Shown one piece after another: positions 40,950 through 50,032 of a stretch of 64,000 nt of DNA (position 1 is its first letter; every line of letters starts with the position of its first letter). A model generated the notes under the pieces. That model saw only the letters and a program-made list of their open reading frames with translations, was not told where the DNA came from and did no database searches. The stretch is taken from positions 1 to 64,000 of the forward strand of contig VGMN01000006.1 in NCBI GenBank assembly GCA_016866355.1. The letters are read 5' to 3'. This DNA is from Bacteroidota bacterium (lineage in GTDB: Bacteria; Bacteroidota; Bacteroidia; Chitinophagales; Chitinophagaceae). The position numbers and the translations under genes are program-made.

Positions 40950-42935
40950 TCACTTTGATTTTTCAGCTGCTAAGACCCACTCAAAATCCAATTGGCGTTT
41001 TGTAAGATTTGCAGCCACTACTTTTATCCAAAGCTTATCCCCCATCCTAAATTTTCTTCCACTTCGTAGGCCTACTAAAGAATAATCCGATTCAATGTGT
41101 CTAAAATCATCATACTCACTCAGCGAATTTAGGTGAACAAGCCCTTCACACTTGTGTTCAACAGTTTCCACCCAAAATCCAAAGTGTGCAACGCCACTAA
41201 TAACCCCCTCAAATTCTTCACCTAAAAAATTCTGCATGTATTGCACTTGCTTGTATTTATTAGCAGCCCTTTCCGCCTCCATTGCGGCTCGCTCACGATC
41301 GCTAGTGTGTTTACACTTTTCTTCCATTTTTTTATCCATTTTCGGCTTATCGGATAATAGAGAATACAAAATGCGATGTACCAAAATATCCGGATAACGA
41401 CGGATCGGAGAAGTAAAATGACAATAGTGATCAAACCCAAGTCCATAGTGACCAACATTCTTAGTTGTGTATCTTGCTTTTGCCATTGTTCTGATACCTA
41501 ATTGCTCTAGAACATGTTGTTCGGGCTTTCCATTAACAGCTGCTAACAATTTATTGAATGACGCAGCTACAGCTGCAGGTGAAGACTGATCAAAGGCATG
41601 TCCAAATTTCCTGGCAAAATTCATAAATGGGATCAATCGCTCCTCGTCTGGATCATCATGAATTCTAAAGGGGAAAGGAATGGGTTTTCCATCTAGTGGA
41701 GAGGTGGCGATTTTTTCCGCAACTATCCGGTTGGCTAGCAGCATAAACTCTTCAATTAATTGATGAGATTCTTTACTCTCCTTGATCATGATTCCCACGG
41801 GATCTCCGGCTTCATTGAGCTTGAATCGCACCTCTTGTGAAGAAAAATTTATAGCCCCATTACTTATACGTAATGTTCTCATTTGTTGAGCAAACACATG
41901 TAATTGGAGCAACTCTTTATTATATAACCCTTCTTTTTCTTCTAGAATAGCTTGCACCTCCTCGTAGGTAAATCGATGACAAGAATGTATCACCGTTTTT
42001 CCCATCCATTTCTTTACCAATTGTCCACTTTGATTTATCTCAGTAATAACGGAAAATGTTAATTTATCTTCATGCGGACGAAGCGAGCACAAAACATTTG
42101 AAATATTTTCAGGCAGCATGGGGTTTACTCGATCAGGTAAATAGACTGAAGTGCCACGTGCGTAAGATTCTTGGTCTAGATCCCCTCCCTCTTCGATATA
42201 ATGACTAACATCTGCAATATGTATCCCAATTTCGTAGTTGCCTGATGGAAGTAGCTGAAAAGACAAGGCATCATCAAAATCTTTAGCATCAAGTGGGTCA
42301 ATAGTAAACGTGCAAATACCTCTCAAATCTCTCCGTATCGTTGCTTCTTGGGAGGAGATAGCTGCTGAAATACGCAACGATTCCTCCACCGCTTGGTCTG
42401 AAAATTGTAGTGAGAAACCAGCCTCTAGCAAAATATCCTTCATAGCGACATCATGAAGTTGTTCCGGTGCTAAAATGGTTACGACTTTGGCTTGTGGCCT
42501 TTTATCATGAGCTGTAGACCAGTTAGTCACCCGTGCCAAAACTCGTTCGCCATGCTTTGCCCCTTTTAAATCAGTATGGTGAATAAAAAAATCTGGCATA
42601 GGCTTATCCGTTTCTACAACCAGAAAAGCAAAACCTTTTCCTATTTGAATTAGACCAATAAACTCTTCACGTTTCCTTTTCAAAACAGATTTCACAATAC
42701 CTTTCATCCGATTACCAGCAGGCTTACGTTCACGAATGGCAACAGCTACCAGATCACCGTGAAGGGCACTGTTGAAATCTGCAGGTCTTATAAGAATGTC
42801 GTCTGCCAATCCATCTACAGCCACATACCCCATTCCTGTTCGTGATACATCTAAGGTACCTTTTACGAGAAATGAGGCTGTAGCAGCTCCCCGGCCCTTC
42901 GTTTTCTTTTTTGAATTCTTTCTTCCCATACTCAA
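40950..42935 (-). CDS. rnr: Ribonuclease R
   Basis: A 661-residue processive 3'-5' exoribonuclease that can digest structured RNA. After a basic N-terminus (GRKNSKKKTKGRG) come two cold-shock-like domains (about 20-170), the RNB catalytic domain with CTFTIDPLDAKDFDDALSF (about 220, metal-binding Asp residues) and RYTTKNVGHYGLGFDHYCHF, then an S1 domain (EEFEGVISGVAHFGFWVETVE). The winged-helix domain that normally precedes the cold-shock domains appears to be absent, making the protein shorter than the usual 710-800 residues. It overlaps lpxK by 4 bases. Confidence 0.92.
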   Translation of the reverse strand: MSMGRKNSKKKTKGRGAATASFLVKGTLDVSRTGMGYVAVDGLADDILIRPADFNSALHGDLVAVAIRERKPAGNRMKGIVKSVLKRKREEFIGLIQIGKGFAFLVVETDKPMPDFFIHHTDLKGAKHGERVLARVTNWSTAHDKRPQAKVVTILAPEQLHDVAMKDILLEAGFSLQFSDQAVEESLRISAAISSQEATIRRDLRGICTFTIDPLDAKDFDDALSFQLLPSGNYEIGIHIADVSHYIEEGGDLDQESYARGTSVYLPDRVNPMLPENISNVLCSLRPHEDKLTFSVITEINQSGQLVKKWMGKTVIHSCHRFTYEEVQAILEEKEGLYNKELLQLHVFAQQMRTLRISNGAINFSSQEVRFKLNEAGDPVGIMIKESKESHQLIEEFMLLANRIVAEKIATSPLDGKPIPFPFRIHDDPDEERLIPFMNFARKFGHAFDQSSPAAVAASFNKLLAAVNGKPEQHVLEQLGIRTMAKARYTTKNVGHYGLGFDHYCHFTSPIRRYPDILVHRILYSLLSDKPKMDKKMEEKCKHTSDRERAAMEAERAANKYKQVQYMQNFLGEEFEGVISGVAHFGFWVETVEHKCEGLVHLNSLSEYDDFRHIESDYSLVGLRSGRKFRMGDKLWIKVVAANLTKRQLDFEWVLAAEKSK

Positions 42936-44005
42936 CTACGCTTATAAAAATTTTCAATGAAGTTATTCACAGATTTATCAAACTCCTCTTTTTCATTAAA
43001 CATAAATTCATGACAAACTGGAATAACAAAAAATGGAAGGTCCTGAACAGTCTTTTCAAACTTTTCTAGACGAACAGCATCCTTCTCCGTAGTCAGCAAT
43101 ATCCCTTTACCAGGAGTGAGTTTATTAAACTCTTGTAGCATTTCTTTTAGGTCATCAGCAGTAAAAATATGGTGATCCCGATACTGTAATTGGCGATAAT
43201 ATGAGGTATTATGCTCAACCCATTTTTTTAGAGGTGTTGGATTTGAAATACCAGTGACTAACAGTACTTCAGTGTTAGCGTCAAATTGAATGGGTTGCTT
43301 GGATAGTAGATGATAAGGATCCCCATATGTTAATTTAGTAAAAAAGATTTTTTGCGATGGCAAGGGTTTAAGTTCATAGACTATACTTTTTTTGCTTTCC
43401 AAAGACAGAAATGGATCACACTTAGTTACAACAATTATATCGGCTTCCTTATAACGGCTTTTCAGATCGCGCAAATCTCCAGTAGGTAAATAGAAATCAC
43501 GCGTAAATAAATTAGAATGTTCGGTTAGCAAAATTGTTAGCCCAGCTTGGATAGCACGGTGTTGAAATGCATCATCCAATAAAATAACCTCTGTTGAAGG
43601 GAAATCATGTAGTAATTCGGGTATCGCTAGCAGTCTTTCTTCACCCACGGCAATCGCAACCTTGGGGAATTTCCGATATAGCATAAGAGGTTCATCTCCA
43701 ATCTCAAGTGCTGTCACATCAGGCTTTGCAAAGGCATAACCCCTTGTTCTTCGTCGGTATCCCCTACTTAAAGTAGCAACCTTGTAATTAGTTTGTAAAA
43801 GATTTATAAGATATTCAATTAGCGGAGACTTTCCGGTTCCTCCAACCGCCAAATTGCCCACCGTAATTAACGGCAATCCAAAAGTAGCAGAGCGCAACCA
43901 TTTCTTTTGGTAAAGAAATGAACGAAAAAATAGAATAAGCCAAAATAATATAGAAAATGGCAAAAGCAAAAGCCTGAAAGAACGTAAGAAAAAAGTATAG
44001 AACAT
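42932..44005 (-). CDS. lpxK: Tetraacyldisaccharide 4'-kinase
   Basis: A 357-residue inner-membrane-associated kinase that phosphorylates the lipid A disaccharide to lipid IVA. An N-terminal hydrophobic helix (SFRLLLLPFSILFWLILFFR) anchors it; the Walker A-like motif VGNLAVGGTGKSPLIEYL lies at about residue 48, followed by LSRGYRRRTRG and the DDAFQHRAIQ metal/catalytic segment. Its presence shows a lipid A-containing outer membrane. It overlaps rnr by 4 bases and follows rsmD by 8 bases. Confidence 0.94.
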   Translation of the reverse strand: MFYTFFLRSFRLLLLPFSILFWLILFFRSFLYQKKWLRSATFGLPLITVGNLAVGGTGKSPLIEYLINLLQTNYKVATLSRGYRRRTRGYAFAKPDVTALEIGDEPLMLYRKFPKVAIAVGEERLLAIPELLHDFPSTEVILLDDAFQHRAIQAGLTILLTEHSNLFTRDFYLPTGDLRDLKSRYKEADIIVVTKCDPFLSLESKKSIVYELKPLPSQKIFFTKLTYGDPYHLLSKQPIQFDANTEVLLVTGISNPTPLKKWVEHNTSYYRQLQYRDHHIFTADDLKEMLQEFNKLTPGKGILLTTEKDAVRLEKFEKTVQDLPFFVIPVCHEFMFNEKEEFDKSVNNFIENFYKRS

Positions 44006-44013
44006 GACTAGCG

Positions 44014-44550
44014 CTAAGGTACGAAGAAGCTAAAAACAGTTGTACCATAGTTACGCTCCCGCTCAAATCCAGGAAATACATGATAATCGTTGCGCGGAGT
44101 ATGTTCTAAGACAAAAAGCCCGCCTGGCGAAATAAGGCCCTTACTGATAATAATACGAGGTAAGTCGTCAATAGTGGTTAGTGCATAAGGAGGCCCAGCA
44201 AAAATAAAATCAAATGTTTGCGTACAATTCTCCAGAAATTGAAATACATCTTGCTTCACTACTGTGGCATTTTGAATTTGAAAAGTAGCTAGCGTTTTTT
44301 TTATAAACTGAACTTGTTGTAAATCCTTCTCCACCAATGTCAATTGTGGAGCACCTCTGGAAGCAAGCTCATAGCTAATGCTGCCTGTACCAGCAAATAA
44401 GTCAAGTGTATGAATAGTAGAAAAATCTAGACGATGCTGTACTATATTAAAAAGTCCCTCTTTGGAAATGTCAGTGGTAGGACGGGTATGCGGCATATGC
44501 GTGGGCGGCATAAATCTCCTTCCTCCCAATCGTCCACTTATGATACGCAT
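44014..44550 (-). CDS. rsmD: 16S rRNA (guanine(966)-N2)-methyltransferase RsmD-like
   Basis: A 178-residue SAM-dependent methyltransferase. RIISGRLGGRRFMPP, RPTTDISKEGLFNIV and LDLFAGTGSISYELASRG (SAM-binding motif I) match RsmD, which modifies G966 (E. coli numbering) in 16S rRNA. The motif IV that should read DPPY/DPPF is FAGPPYAL here: the catalytic-site Asp is replaced by Gly, clear from the codons GCT-GGG-CCT-CCT-TAT. Activity may be altered, or this may be a lineage variant. The gene overlaps DUF3822 by 13 bases and is followed by lpxK. Confidence 0.85.
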   Translation of the reverse strand: MRIISGRLGGRRFMPPTHMPHTRPTTDISKEGLFNIVQHRLDFSTIHTLDLFAGTGSISYELASRGAPQLTLVEKDLQQVQFIKKTLATFQIQNATVVKQDVFQFLENCTQTFDFIFAGPPYALTTIDDLPRIIISKGLISPGGLFVLEHTPRNDYHVFPGFERERNYGTTVFSFFVP

Positions 44551-45374
44551 AAAGAATGATTACTAAGTAATGCAAAATAGTGAGGAGATGGGGCCTCCTC
44601 GGCAAACTGAATGGCGTTTGCAAAAGGCACTACATGTAAGAAATAATTTGAAAACTCTTCATATAACCTAGAAGACGGGTCAATAAGACCTGCCACCAAG
44701 ATCTGTAAAGAAGTTGTAGAAATATCATGTGCAGCAGCTAATTTCAACAAATAATAAAGGGCATCCATCTCATGTTGATAATCAAAATAGCCATGAAAAA
44801 GCAACCGATCTCCCCTGTATAATACAACAGAAAGCTGCGCAATTCCAATGTGAACAAAAAAACAACCCGCATCATTGTTTGTATGATGCTCTTTTAGCAG
44901 TATCCTGGCTGCGTGAAAATAGTTGAGATCAGGGAATTGAGATGTTACTTTATTAAACAAATTAACCGGCACAGCATAGCTCAGGTATAGTTGCGAGGAT
45001 GCAAAAGATTCGTGTAAAAAAAGCAATTCGGGGTTGTACGGATATGCTACTCTTTGCAATGAATCTAATTTTGAACGATCATACTGTACAATAGGCATTT
45101 GAACCAGTTGAGGGGCATCAAAGCAAACTTGAACACTAAATGAAGGAGTTGAACTTGGTAAACAGTTAGCTAAAAATTCATCTATGAAATCCCCTGAATT
45201 CCAATGGCTAATTTGGTAAAATGCGCCTTTTAGTGCTTTTTGTGAATTGGCATCAATCCACAAATAAGCTGCCAGATGTTGACCAAATAATAGAGAGAGT
45301 GTCAACTTTTCAGCAGTCTGCTGTTCAGATTGGTAGGCAAAAAGAGGAGTCACAATAATAATTGAAGATTGCAA
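44538..45374 (-). CDS. DUF3822 family protein
   Basis: A 278-residue protein that I recognise only as DUF3822, a Bacteroidota family often beside rsmD. The architecture (LSLLFGQHLAAYLWI strands, AGCFFVHIGIAQLSVVLYRG, LLFHGYFDYQHEMDALYYLL) resembles an actin-like ATPase fold, as in PilM/FtsA-like proteins, but conserved nucleotide motifs are not obvious. It lacks a signal peptide and is cytoplasmic. It overlaps rsmD by 13 bases and is divergent from the MATE transporter with 39 bases between. Confidence 0.7.
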   Translation of the reverse strand: MQSSIIIVTPLFAYQSEQQTAEKLTLSLLFGQHLAAYLWIDANSQKALKGAFYQISHWNSGDFIDEFLANCLPSSTPSFSVQVCFDAPQLVQMPIVQYDRSKLDSLQRVAYPYNPELLFLHESFASSQLYLSYAVPVNLFNKVTSQFPDLNYFHAARILLKEHHTNNDAGCFFVHIGIAQLSVVLYRGDRLLFHGYFDYQHEMDALYYLLKLAAAHDISTTSLQILVAGLIDPSSRLYEEFSNYFLHVVPFANAIQFAEEAPSPHYFALLSNHSLCVS

Positions 45375-45397
45375 TGATACTTAAAATTAAATAATTG

Positions 45398-45405
45398 TAG
45401 GTTTG
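45398..45405 (+). promoter_or_regulatory. MATE transporter gene -7 promoter element
   Basis: TAGGTTTG is a perfect TAnnTTTG, 8 bases before the ATG at 45414, predicting a leader of only a few bases. Confidence 0.45.
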
Positions 45406-45413
45406 TCGCAAGC

Positions 45414-46775
45414 ATGCAACCTACATCATCTCCCTCCCTTCAAGTCGAGGTAAGTAATAAAGCCATTATAAAAATGGCTCTCCCCATCAGCCTGGCTATT
45501 CTAATCCCCCAATTAAACTTTGTTATCAATAATATATTTCTTGGCCATTTTGCTGCTGATGCTGCCGCATTAGCAGTAGCAGGCATAACGGGGGTCTATT
45601 ATTTAATTTTTGCAGCTATTGGTTATGGGTTAAACAATGGGCTACAGACCTTGATTGCACGACGAGCCGGCGAAAACAAACCTGATGAGATTGGTAAGCT
45701 CTTCAGTCAAGGTATTATTATTGGACTATTACTTGCCATAACAGGAATAGTACTCACTTACACCCTCACCCCAATACTTTTTGGAATTATCATTAAAGAT
45801 CCAATCATCTTAGAAAAAGCAATTACTTTTTTACAAATAAGAATATGGGGACTGCCTTTTCTGTATGTCTATCAACTTAGAAACGCGCTTCTTGTCGGCA
45901 CTAACCAATCTCGCTATTTAGTAGCTGGCACCATAGCGGAAGCCAGCTCAAATGTATTATTGGATTATCTTCTCATTTTTGGTTTTGGCGTCATTTCCCC
46001 GCTTGGATTCAATGGAGCGGCCATTGCGTCGATTCTATCTGAAGCAATTGGAATGTTTGTCATCTTTTGGGTAATTAGTCGAAAAGGAATCACAAAACAA
46101 TTTAGTCTTTTTACCAAACTCTATTGGAATGCTGAAGCACAACGTTCCATTCTCACCGTATCCGCTCCATTGATGTTTCAACATGCCATTAGCATTATTA
46201 GCTGGCAATATTTTTTCTTACTAGTCGAGCATCAAGGTAGTATGGCACTGAAAGTTTCAAATGTGATGCGAAATATTTTTGGAGTATTTGGTTGTTTTTG
46301 TTGGGCTTTTGCAGCTACCGCAAATTCAATGGTTAGCAATATAATTGGACAGGGTCGTCAGGAAGAAGCAATTGGATTAATCAAAAAGATTATACGGCTT
46401 AGTTTTTCAACTGTGCTAGTGGTAGTACTTTTTATCAACCTTTTTCCCAGTGTATTTCTTTCGCTTTTTGGACAGGGCCCTCTTTTTGTAGCTGAGGCCA
46501 TTCCAGTACTTCGAGTAGTAACTACAGCCTTATTACTATCATGCATAGCAACCGTTTTGCTGAACACCGTAACCGCTTCCGGCAACACTAGAATAACTTT
46601 CCTTATAGAAGTGGGTGCCATTGTTAACTACTGTATCTATATTTATCTTACACTGGAGTATTTTCAGCTCTCATTATCGGTGGGTTGGATGAGTGAATGG
46701 ATCTACTGGCTCTCATTGCTAATCCCCTCCTTGCTTTATTTGCGTAGTAATCGGTGGAAAGGAAAGAAAATTTAA
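45414..46775 (+). CDS. MATE family efflux transporter
   Basis: A 453-residue integral membrane protein with 12 predicted helices in two pseudo-symmetric halves. KMALPISLAILIPQLNFVIN, LGHFAADAAALAVAGITG and GYGLNNGLQTLIARRAGENK in the first half, with the repeated pattern in the second (FGCFCWAFAATANSMVSNIIG), are MATE features. MATE proteins export cationic drugs or metabolites in exchange for Na+ or H+; the coupling ion and substrate are undefined. Its 3' end overlaps the convergent folB by 4 bases. Confidence 0.92.
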   Translation: MQPTSSPSLQVEVSNKAIIKMALPISLAILIPQLNFVINNIFLGHFAADAAALAVAGITGVYYLIFAAIGYGLNNGLQTLIARRAGENKPDEIGKLFSQGIIIGLLLAITGIVLTYTLTPILFGIIIKDPIILEKAITFLQIRIWGLPFLYVYQLRNALLVGTNQSRYLVAGTIAEASSNVLLDYLLIFGFGVISPLGFNGAAIASILSEAIGMFVIFWVISRKGITKQFSLFTKLYWNAEAQRSILTVSAPLMFQHAISIISWQYFFLLVEHQGSMALKVSNVMRNIFGVFGCFCWAFAATANSMVSNIIGQGRQEEAIGLIKKIIRLSFSTVLVVVLFINLFPSVFLSLFGQGPLFVAEAIPVLRVVTTALLLSCIATVLLNTVTASGNTRITFLIEVGAIVNYCIYIYLTLEYFQLSLSVGWMSEWIYWLSLLIPSLLYLRSNRWKGKKI

Positions 46776-47146
46776 CCTTCCCAACTATACTGAACGGCCG
46801 TGTTTCCCTGAAAGCCGGGTATAGGCGGATTCAGTTTTGTCAATTTTATTTCAATGAAATTGACTTGTGAAAATGTATGCCGTATCAAATCTACAATATC
46901 AATTACCACTGTTTCCAGCAATGGAGTTTCGATAGCCATCCTATTTTTTACAAGTGTATAGAGACTGACATAGTCAACTGTTTGTTGCAATTCATTAAAA
47001 GCATTTGTGACATCAGTTTGTATTGGATAAGCCACAGTAAGGTCTACAACAAATTGCCCCCCCGTCTTTGATTCTACGGGATAGAACCCATGCTTCGCAT
47101 AAAACAATACCTGCTCAAGCTTTACCTGCATTACACTTTTTTCCAT
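46772..47146 (-). CDS. folB: Dihydroneopterin aldolase
   Basis: A 124-residue T-fold enzyme converting 7,8-dihydroneopterin to 6-hydroxymethyl-dihydropterin in folate synthesis. QVKLEQVLFYAKHGFYPVESKTGGQFVVDL shows the Tyr/His start region with the conserved GxxxxE-type set; QQTVDYVSLYTLVKN and TPLLETVVIDIVDLI (catalytic Glu) follow. It starts 9 bases after trxB on the same strand, suggesting co-transcription. folP, the next enzyme but one in the pathway, is 40 kb away in the window. Confidence 0.93.
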   Translation of the reverse strand: MEKSVMQVKLEQVLFYAKHGFYPVESKTGGQFVVDLTVAYPIQTDVTNAFNELQQTVDYVSLYTLVKNRMAIETPLLETVVIDIVDLIRHTFSQVNFIEIKLTKLNPPIPGFQGNTAVQYSWEG

Positions 47147-47155
47147 GAGACTGTT

Positions 47156-48097
47156 TTAATGTACAGCTAAGGCACTTAAATAACGTTCTGCATCCAAGGC
47201 GGCCATACACCCACTACCTGCAGCAGTTACAGCTTGTCTATAAGTTTTATCCTGTACATCACCTGCGGCAAAAACACCGGGTATATTAGTACGGCTGGTG
47301 CCGGGAGTAGTTAAAATATAACCGGTATTATCCATAGTAATCCAATCATTAAAAATGGCTGAATTAGGAGAGTGTCCAATGGCAACAAAAAATGCACTTA
47401 CAGAAATTTCCGTTTTCTCGCTTGTTTTATTATTGAAGAGACGGACACCTTCCACTTTTGCATCCCCCAGAATTTCTTCTGTTTCCGAATTCCAGTGAAT
47501 GGTAATATTAGGTGTACTGATTACACGCGCCTGCATCACTTTGCTGGCGCGCATTTCTCCACGTCTGACTATCATATGAACTTGCGCACAGATTTTAGAA
47601 AGATATAAAGCTTCCTCTGCAGCGGTATCTCCGGCACCTACTATGGCTACCACTTTACCCTTGAAAAAGAAACCATCACAAACTGCACAGGCGCTAACTC
47701 CAAATCCATTTAACCGTTGTTCACTTTCTAATCCCAACCACTTTGCGGATGCTCCCGTAGAAATGATTACAGTATGAGCCGCTATCCATTTATCCTCATC
47801 AATTTGCACTTTGTGAATGGGGCCAGTAAAATCAACTTTTGTAGCTAACCCATAGCGAATATCAGCACCCATGCGGGCAGCTTGTTTCTCGAAACCTACC
47901 ATCATTTCAGGTCCTTGTATCCCGTCAGGATATCCCGGATAATTTTCTACTTCAGTGGTAATGGTTAGCTGGCCACCTGGTTGCAATCCTTGATAAAGGA
48001 CAGGCTTTAAACCTGCGCGGCTAGCATAAATAGCTGCCGTATATCCAGCAGGTCCTGAACCAATAATCAGGCATTGAACTGTTTCGATCGTTTCCAT
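47156..48097 (-). CDS. trxB: Thioredoxin-disulfide reductase
   Basis: A 313-residue FAD/NADPH flavoenzyme that reduces thioredoxin. FAD-binding IIGSGPAGYTAAIYASRAG at the N-terminus, the redox-active SACAVCDGFFFKGK (CxxC at about residue 138-141), the NADPH-binding VAIVGAGDTAAEEALYLSKI and GVFAAGDVQDKTYRQAVTAAGSGC at the end are all intact. Length is normal for the bacterial low-molecular-weight class. folB follows 9 bases downstream. Confidence 0.96.
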   Translation of the reverse strand: METIETVQCLIIGSGPAGYTAAIYASRAGLKPVLYQGLQPGGQLTITTEVENYPGYPDGIQGPEMMVGFEKQAARMGADIRYGLATKVDFTGPIHKVQIDEDKWIAAHTVIISTGASAKWLGLESEQRLNGFGVSACAVCDGFFFKGKVVAIVGAGDTAAEEALYLSKICAQVHMIVRRGEMRASKVMQARVISTPNITIHWNSETEEILGDAKVEGVRLFNNKTSEKTEISVSAFFVAIGHSPNSAIFNDWITMDNTGYILTTPGTSRTNIPGVFAAGDVQDKTYRQAVTAAGSGCMAALDAERYLSALAVH

Positions 48098-48162
48098 GTT
48101 AGTTTAATTAAAAAACCTAATGGCGCTAAATTACACGGAAAGACGGAAATAGAATTGAGATA

Positions 48163-49044
48163 TTAGCGAGGAATTAAAAGTCTTCGATACTGAACTGCAT
48201 ATCCGCCAAAATAACCCAGGGCCCCATTAGAAATTGTAGAAAGCACACGCGTGGGGGAAGAGAATGGGTTTCCTATACTTGCGAAATTGAATTCAGTAGT
48301 TCGCCAAAAATCATAAGTGGCTTTATCAATAGCGCAGAGTTTGAAATGCACCGTATCACCTCTATCAAACAAGCTGTACCCCTCCTCTAGTTGTCCGGTC
48401 CTGAATACCCCTCTTTCAACTTGTACTTCATAGGAAGTACCGTCTATGACCTGGTCATCAAATACAGAATTTAATCCCGGCAAAAAGGGGCCACTATTCT
48501 GCTTAGTGAAGTATCGGATATAATCCCCAAATCCAGGTCTATCCTTGGCACGAACATACACAGCAGCTTTACCAGGAGGGTTGCCAGGTGGAGGAATTTT
48601 CCAAAAAATAGAATCAATAGTACGAGTTGTATCAGGTATGGTTGTAGTGGCAGTATACGCTACCCCTTTCCATCGAATTTGCAAAGTATAATTGCCTCTT
48701 AAAACACCTCGAAGCGCAGGCTCTTGAGCAATCGAGTCAACTGTATAATAGAAACCGATTAAACCAGTGGACGCATTGTTAGCAAATCCCCTAAGTGGAA
48801 ATCGCCTACCAGAAAATTCAATTGAAACCTCCGCATCCTTAACAAGACTTGCATTTAGTATTGGCAGGCTTACAGTTGAGTAGTAGGCAAGACTTGATGT
48901 GAGAAAAACAATGGGAGGCTCACCATTTTCTATGAAGGCCTCAACCACTAATTTAGGAGTAGGCTGATCCAGTTGAAAAGTGATTTCTCTTTCGCAAGAA
49001 ATACATAGAAAAGAAATCAACAACCCTATGAATGAAAAGCGCAT
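48163..49044 (-). CDS. DUF4249 family lipoprotein
   Basis: A 293-residue predicted lipoprotein: the N-terminus MRFSFIGLLISFLCISCERE ends in a lipobox Cys. The mature part (PKLVVEAFIENGEPPIVFLTSS, then beta-rich sequence with DAEVSIEFSGRRFPL and GNYTLQIRWKGVAYTATTTIP) matches DUF4249. Such proteins are usually encoded next to a TonB-dependent receptor and probably help it at the cell surface; no receptor gene is adjacent. It follows the sigma factor gene by 14 bases, so it is probably on that transcript. Confidence 0.8.
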   Translation of the reverse strand: MRFSFIGLLISFLCISCEREITFQLDQPTPKLVVEAFIENGEPPIVFLTSSLAYYSTVSLPILNASLVKDAEVSIEFSGRRFPLRGFANNASTGLIGFYYTVDSIAQEPALRGVLRGNYTLQIRWKGVAYTATTTIPDTTRTIDSIFWKIPPPGNPPGKAAVYVRAKDRPGFGDYIRYFTKQNSGPFLPGLNSVFDDQVIDGTSYEVQVERGVFRTGQLEEGYSLFDRGDTVHFKLCAIDKATYDFWRTTEFNFASIGNPFSSPTRVLSTISNGALGYFGGYAVQYRRLLIPR

Positions 49045-49058
49045 TGAATTGAATTGAC

Positions 49059-49934
49059 TTAACCCAAATAAGCTTTTAGTGCACTACTGTAACGAGCTTT
49101 TTGTAAACGCTTAATTGCTCTTTCTTTGATTTGACGAATACGCTCCTTTGTTAAATCGTATTTTTGTCCAATTTGCTCTATAGTCACCCCATTTTCACCA
49201 TCTAAACCAAAATAGGCATTTACAATCTCCGCTTCACGAGGAGATAGCGATTTTAAAACGCGACGAATTTCATTTCTTAAAGAGTCCTTCATCACCTCGT
49301 CGTCAGTATCATCACCTCCCTCTAATAAATCACCCATAGCTACATCTTCAGCTTCATGAACAGGAGCATCTAAAGATGTATGTCTGGTATTACTTTGGAA
49401 AATATTATTAATCTCTGTCTCACTCATTTCTAACAACTCCGCTAACTCCTCTGTTGAGGGCTCCCGCTCATGCTCTTGTTCAAAAGCCATATAGGCTTTG
49501 TTAGCTTTATTGTATGTGCCAATTTTATTTTGTGGTAACCTCACTAGACGACCTTGCTCAGCCAATGCTTGCAAAATAGACTGACGTATCCACCATACTG
49601 CGTAAGAAATAAATTTAAACCCTTTTGTTTCATCAAAACGCTGCGCTGCTTTAATTAAACCCAAGTTTCCTTCATTGATAAGATCACTCAAAGAAAGTCC
49701 TTGGTGTTGGTATTGTTTTGCAACCGAAACCACAAATCGTAAGTTTGCCTGCACCAACTTATCCAACGCACGCTGCGAGTCAATAGGATTTCTATTGAAC
49801 ATTTTGATCCGTTGTGCAAGCGTTGTTTCCTCTTCAGGAGTGATCATCGAAATCTTGGAAATTTCCTGCAGGTACTTTTCTACTGCTTGTGAATCTCTGT
49901 TAGTAATTTGGGTAGCAATCTTTAGCTGCCGCAT
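49059..49934 (-). CDS. rpoD: RNA polymerase primary sigma factor (RpoD/SigA)
   Basis: A 291-residue sigma-70. It lacks the acidic region 1.1 and the non-conserved insert of E. coli RpoD and starts directly at MRQLKIATQITNRDSQAVEK, the pattern of the Bacteroidota housekeeping sigma that recognises TAnnTTTG/-33 TTG promoters. Regions 1.2-2 (YLQEISKISMITPEEE; NLGLIKAAQRFDETKGFKFI; YAVWWIRQSILQALAEQGRL), region 3 (DLLEGGDDTDDE) and the region 4 helix-turn-helix (EQIGQKYDLTKERIRQIKER) are complete. A perfect -7 box lies about 60 bases upstream of the ATG. Confidence 0.96.
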   Translation of the reverse strand: MRQLKIATQITNRDSQAVEKYLQEISKISMITPEEETTLAQRIKMFNRNPIDSQRALDKLVQANLRFVVSVAKQYQHQGLSLSDLINEGNLGLIKAAQRFDETKGFKFISYAVWWIRQSILQALAEQGRLVRLPQNKIGTYNKANKAYMAFEQEHEREPSTEELAELLEMSETEINNIFQSNTRHTSLDAPVHEAEDVAMGDLLEGGDDTDDEVMKDSLRNEIRRVLKSLSPREAEIVNAYFGLDGENGVTIEQIGQKYDLTKERIRQIKERAIKRLQKARYSSALKAYLG

Positions 49935-49993
49935 GTACTTGAAAATTTAAAGGTGGCGGGCGAATAGGGCGAAAAATCTCTTTCGAACGTGTG

Positions 49994-50001
49994 CAAAGTT
50001 A
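49994..50001 (-). promoter_or_regulatory. Sigma factor gene -7 promoter element
   Basis: The minus strand reads TAACTTTG, a perfect TAnnTTTG, 59 bases before the ATG. Confidence 0.4.
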
Positions 50002-50032
50002 CATAAATTAACAGTGCTTTTCCTAGTGAGAT

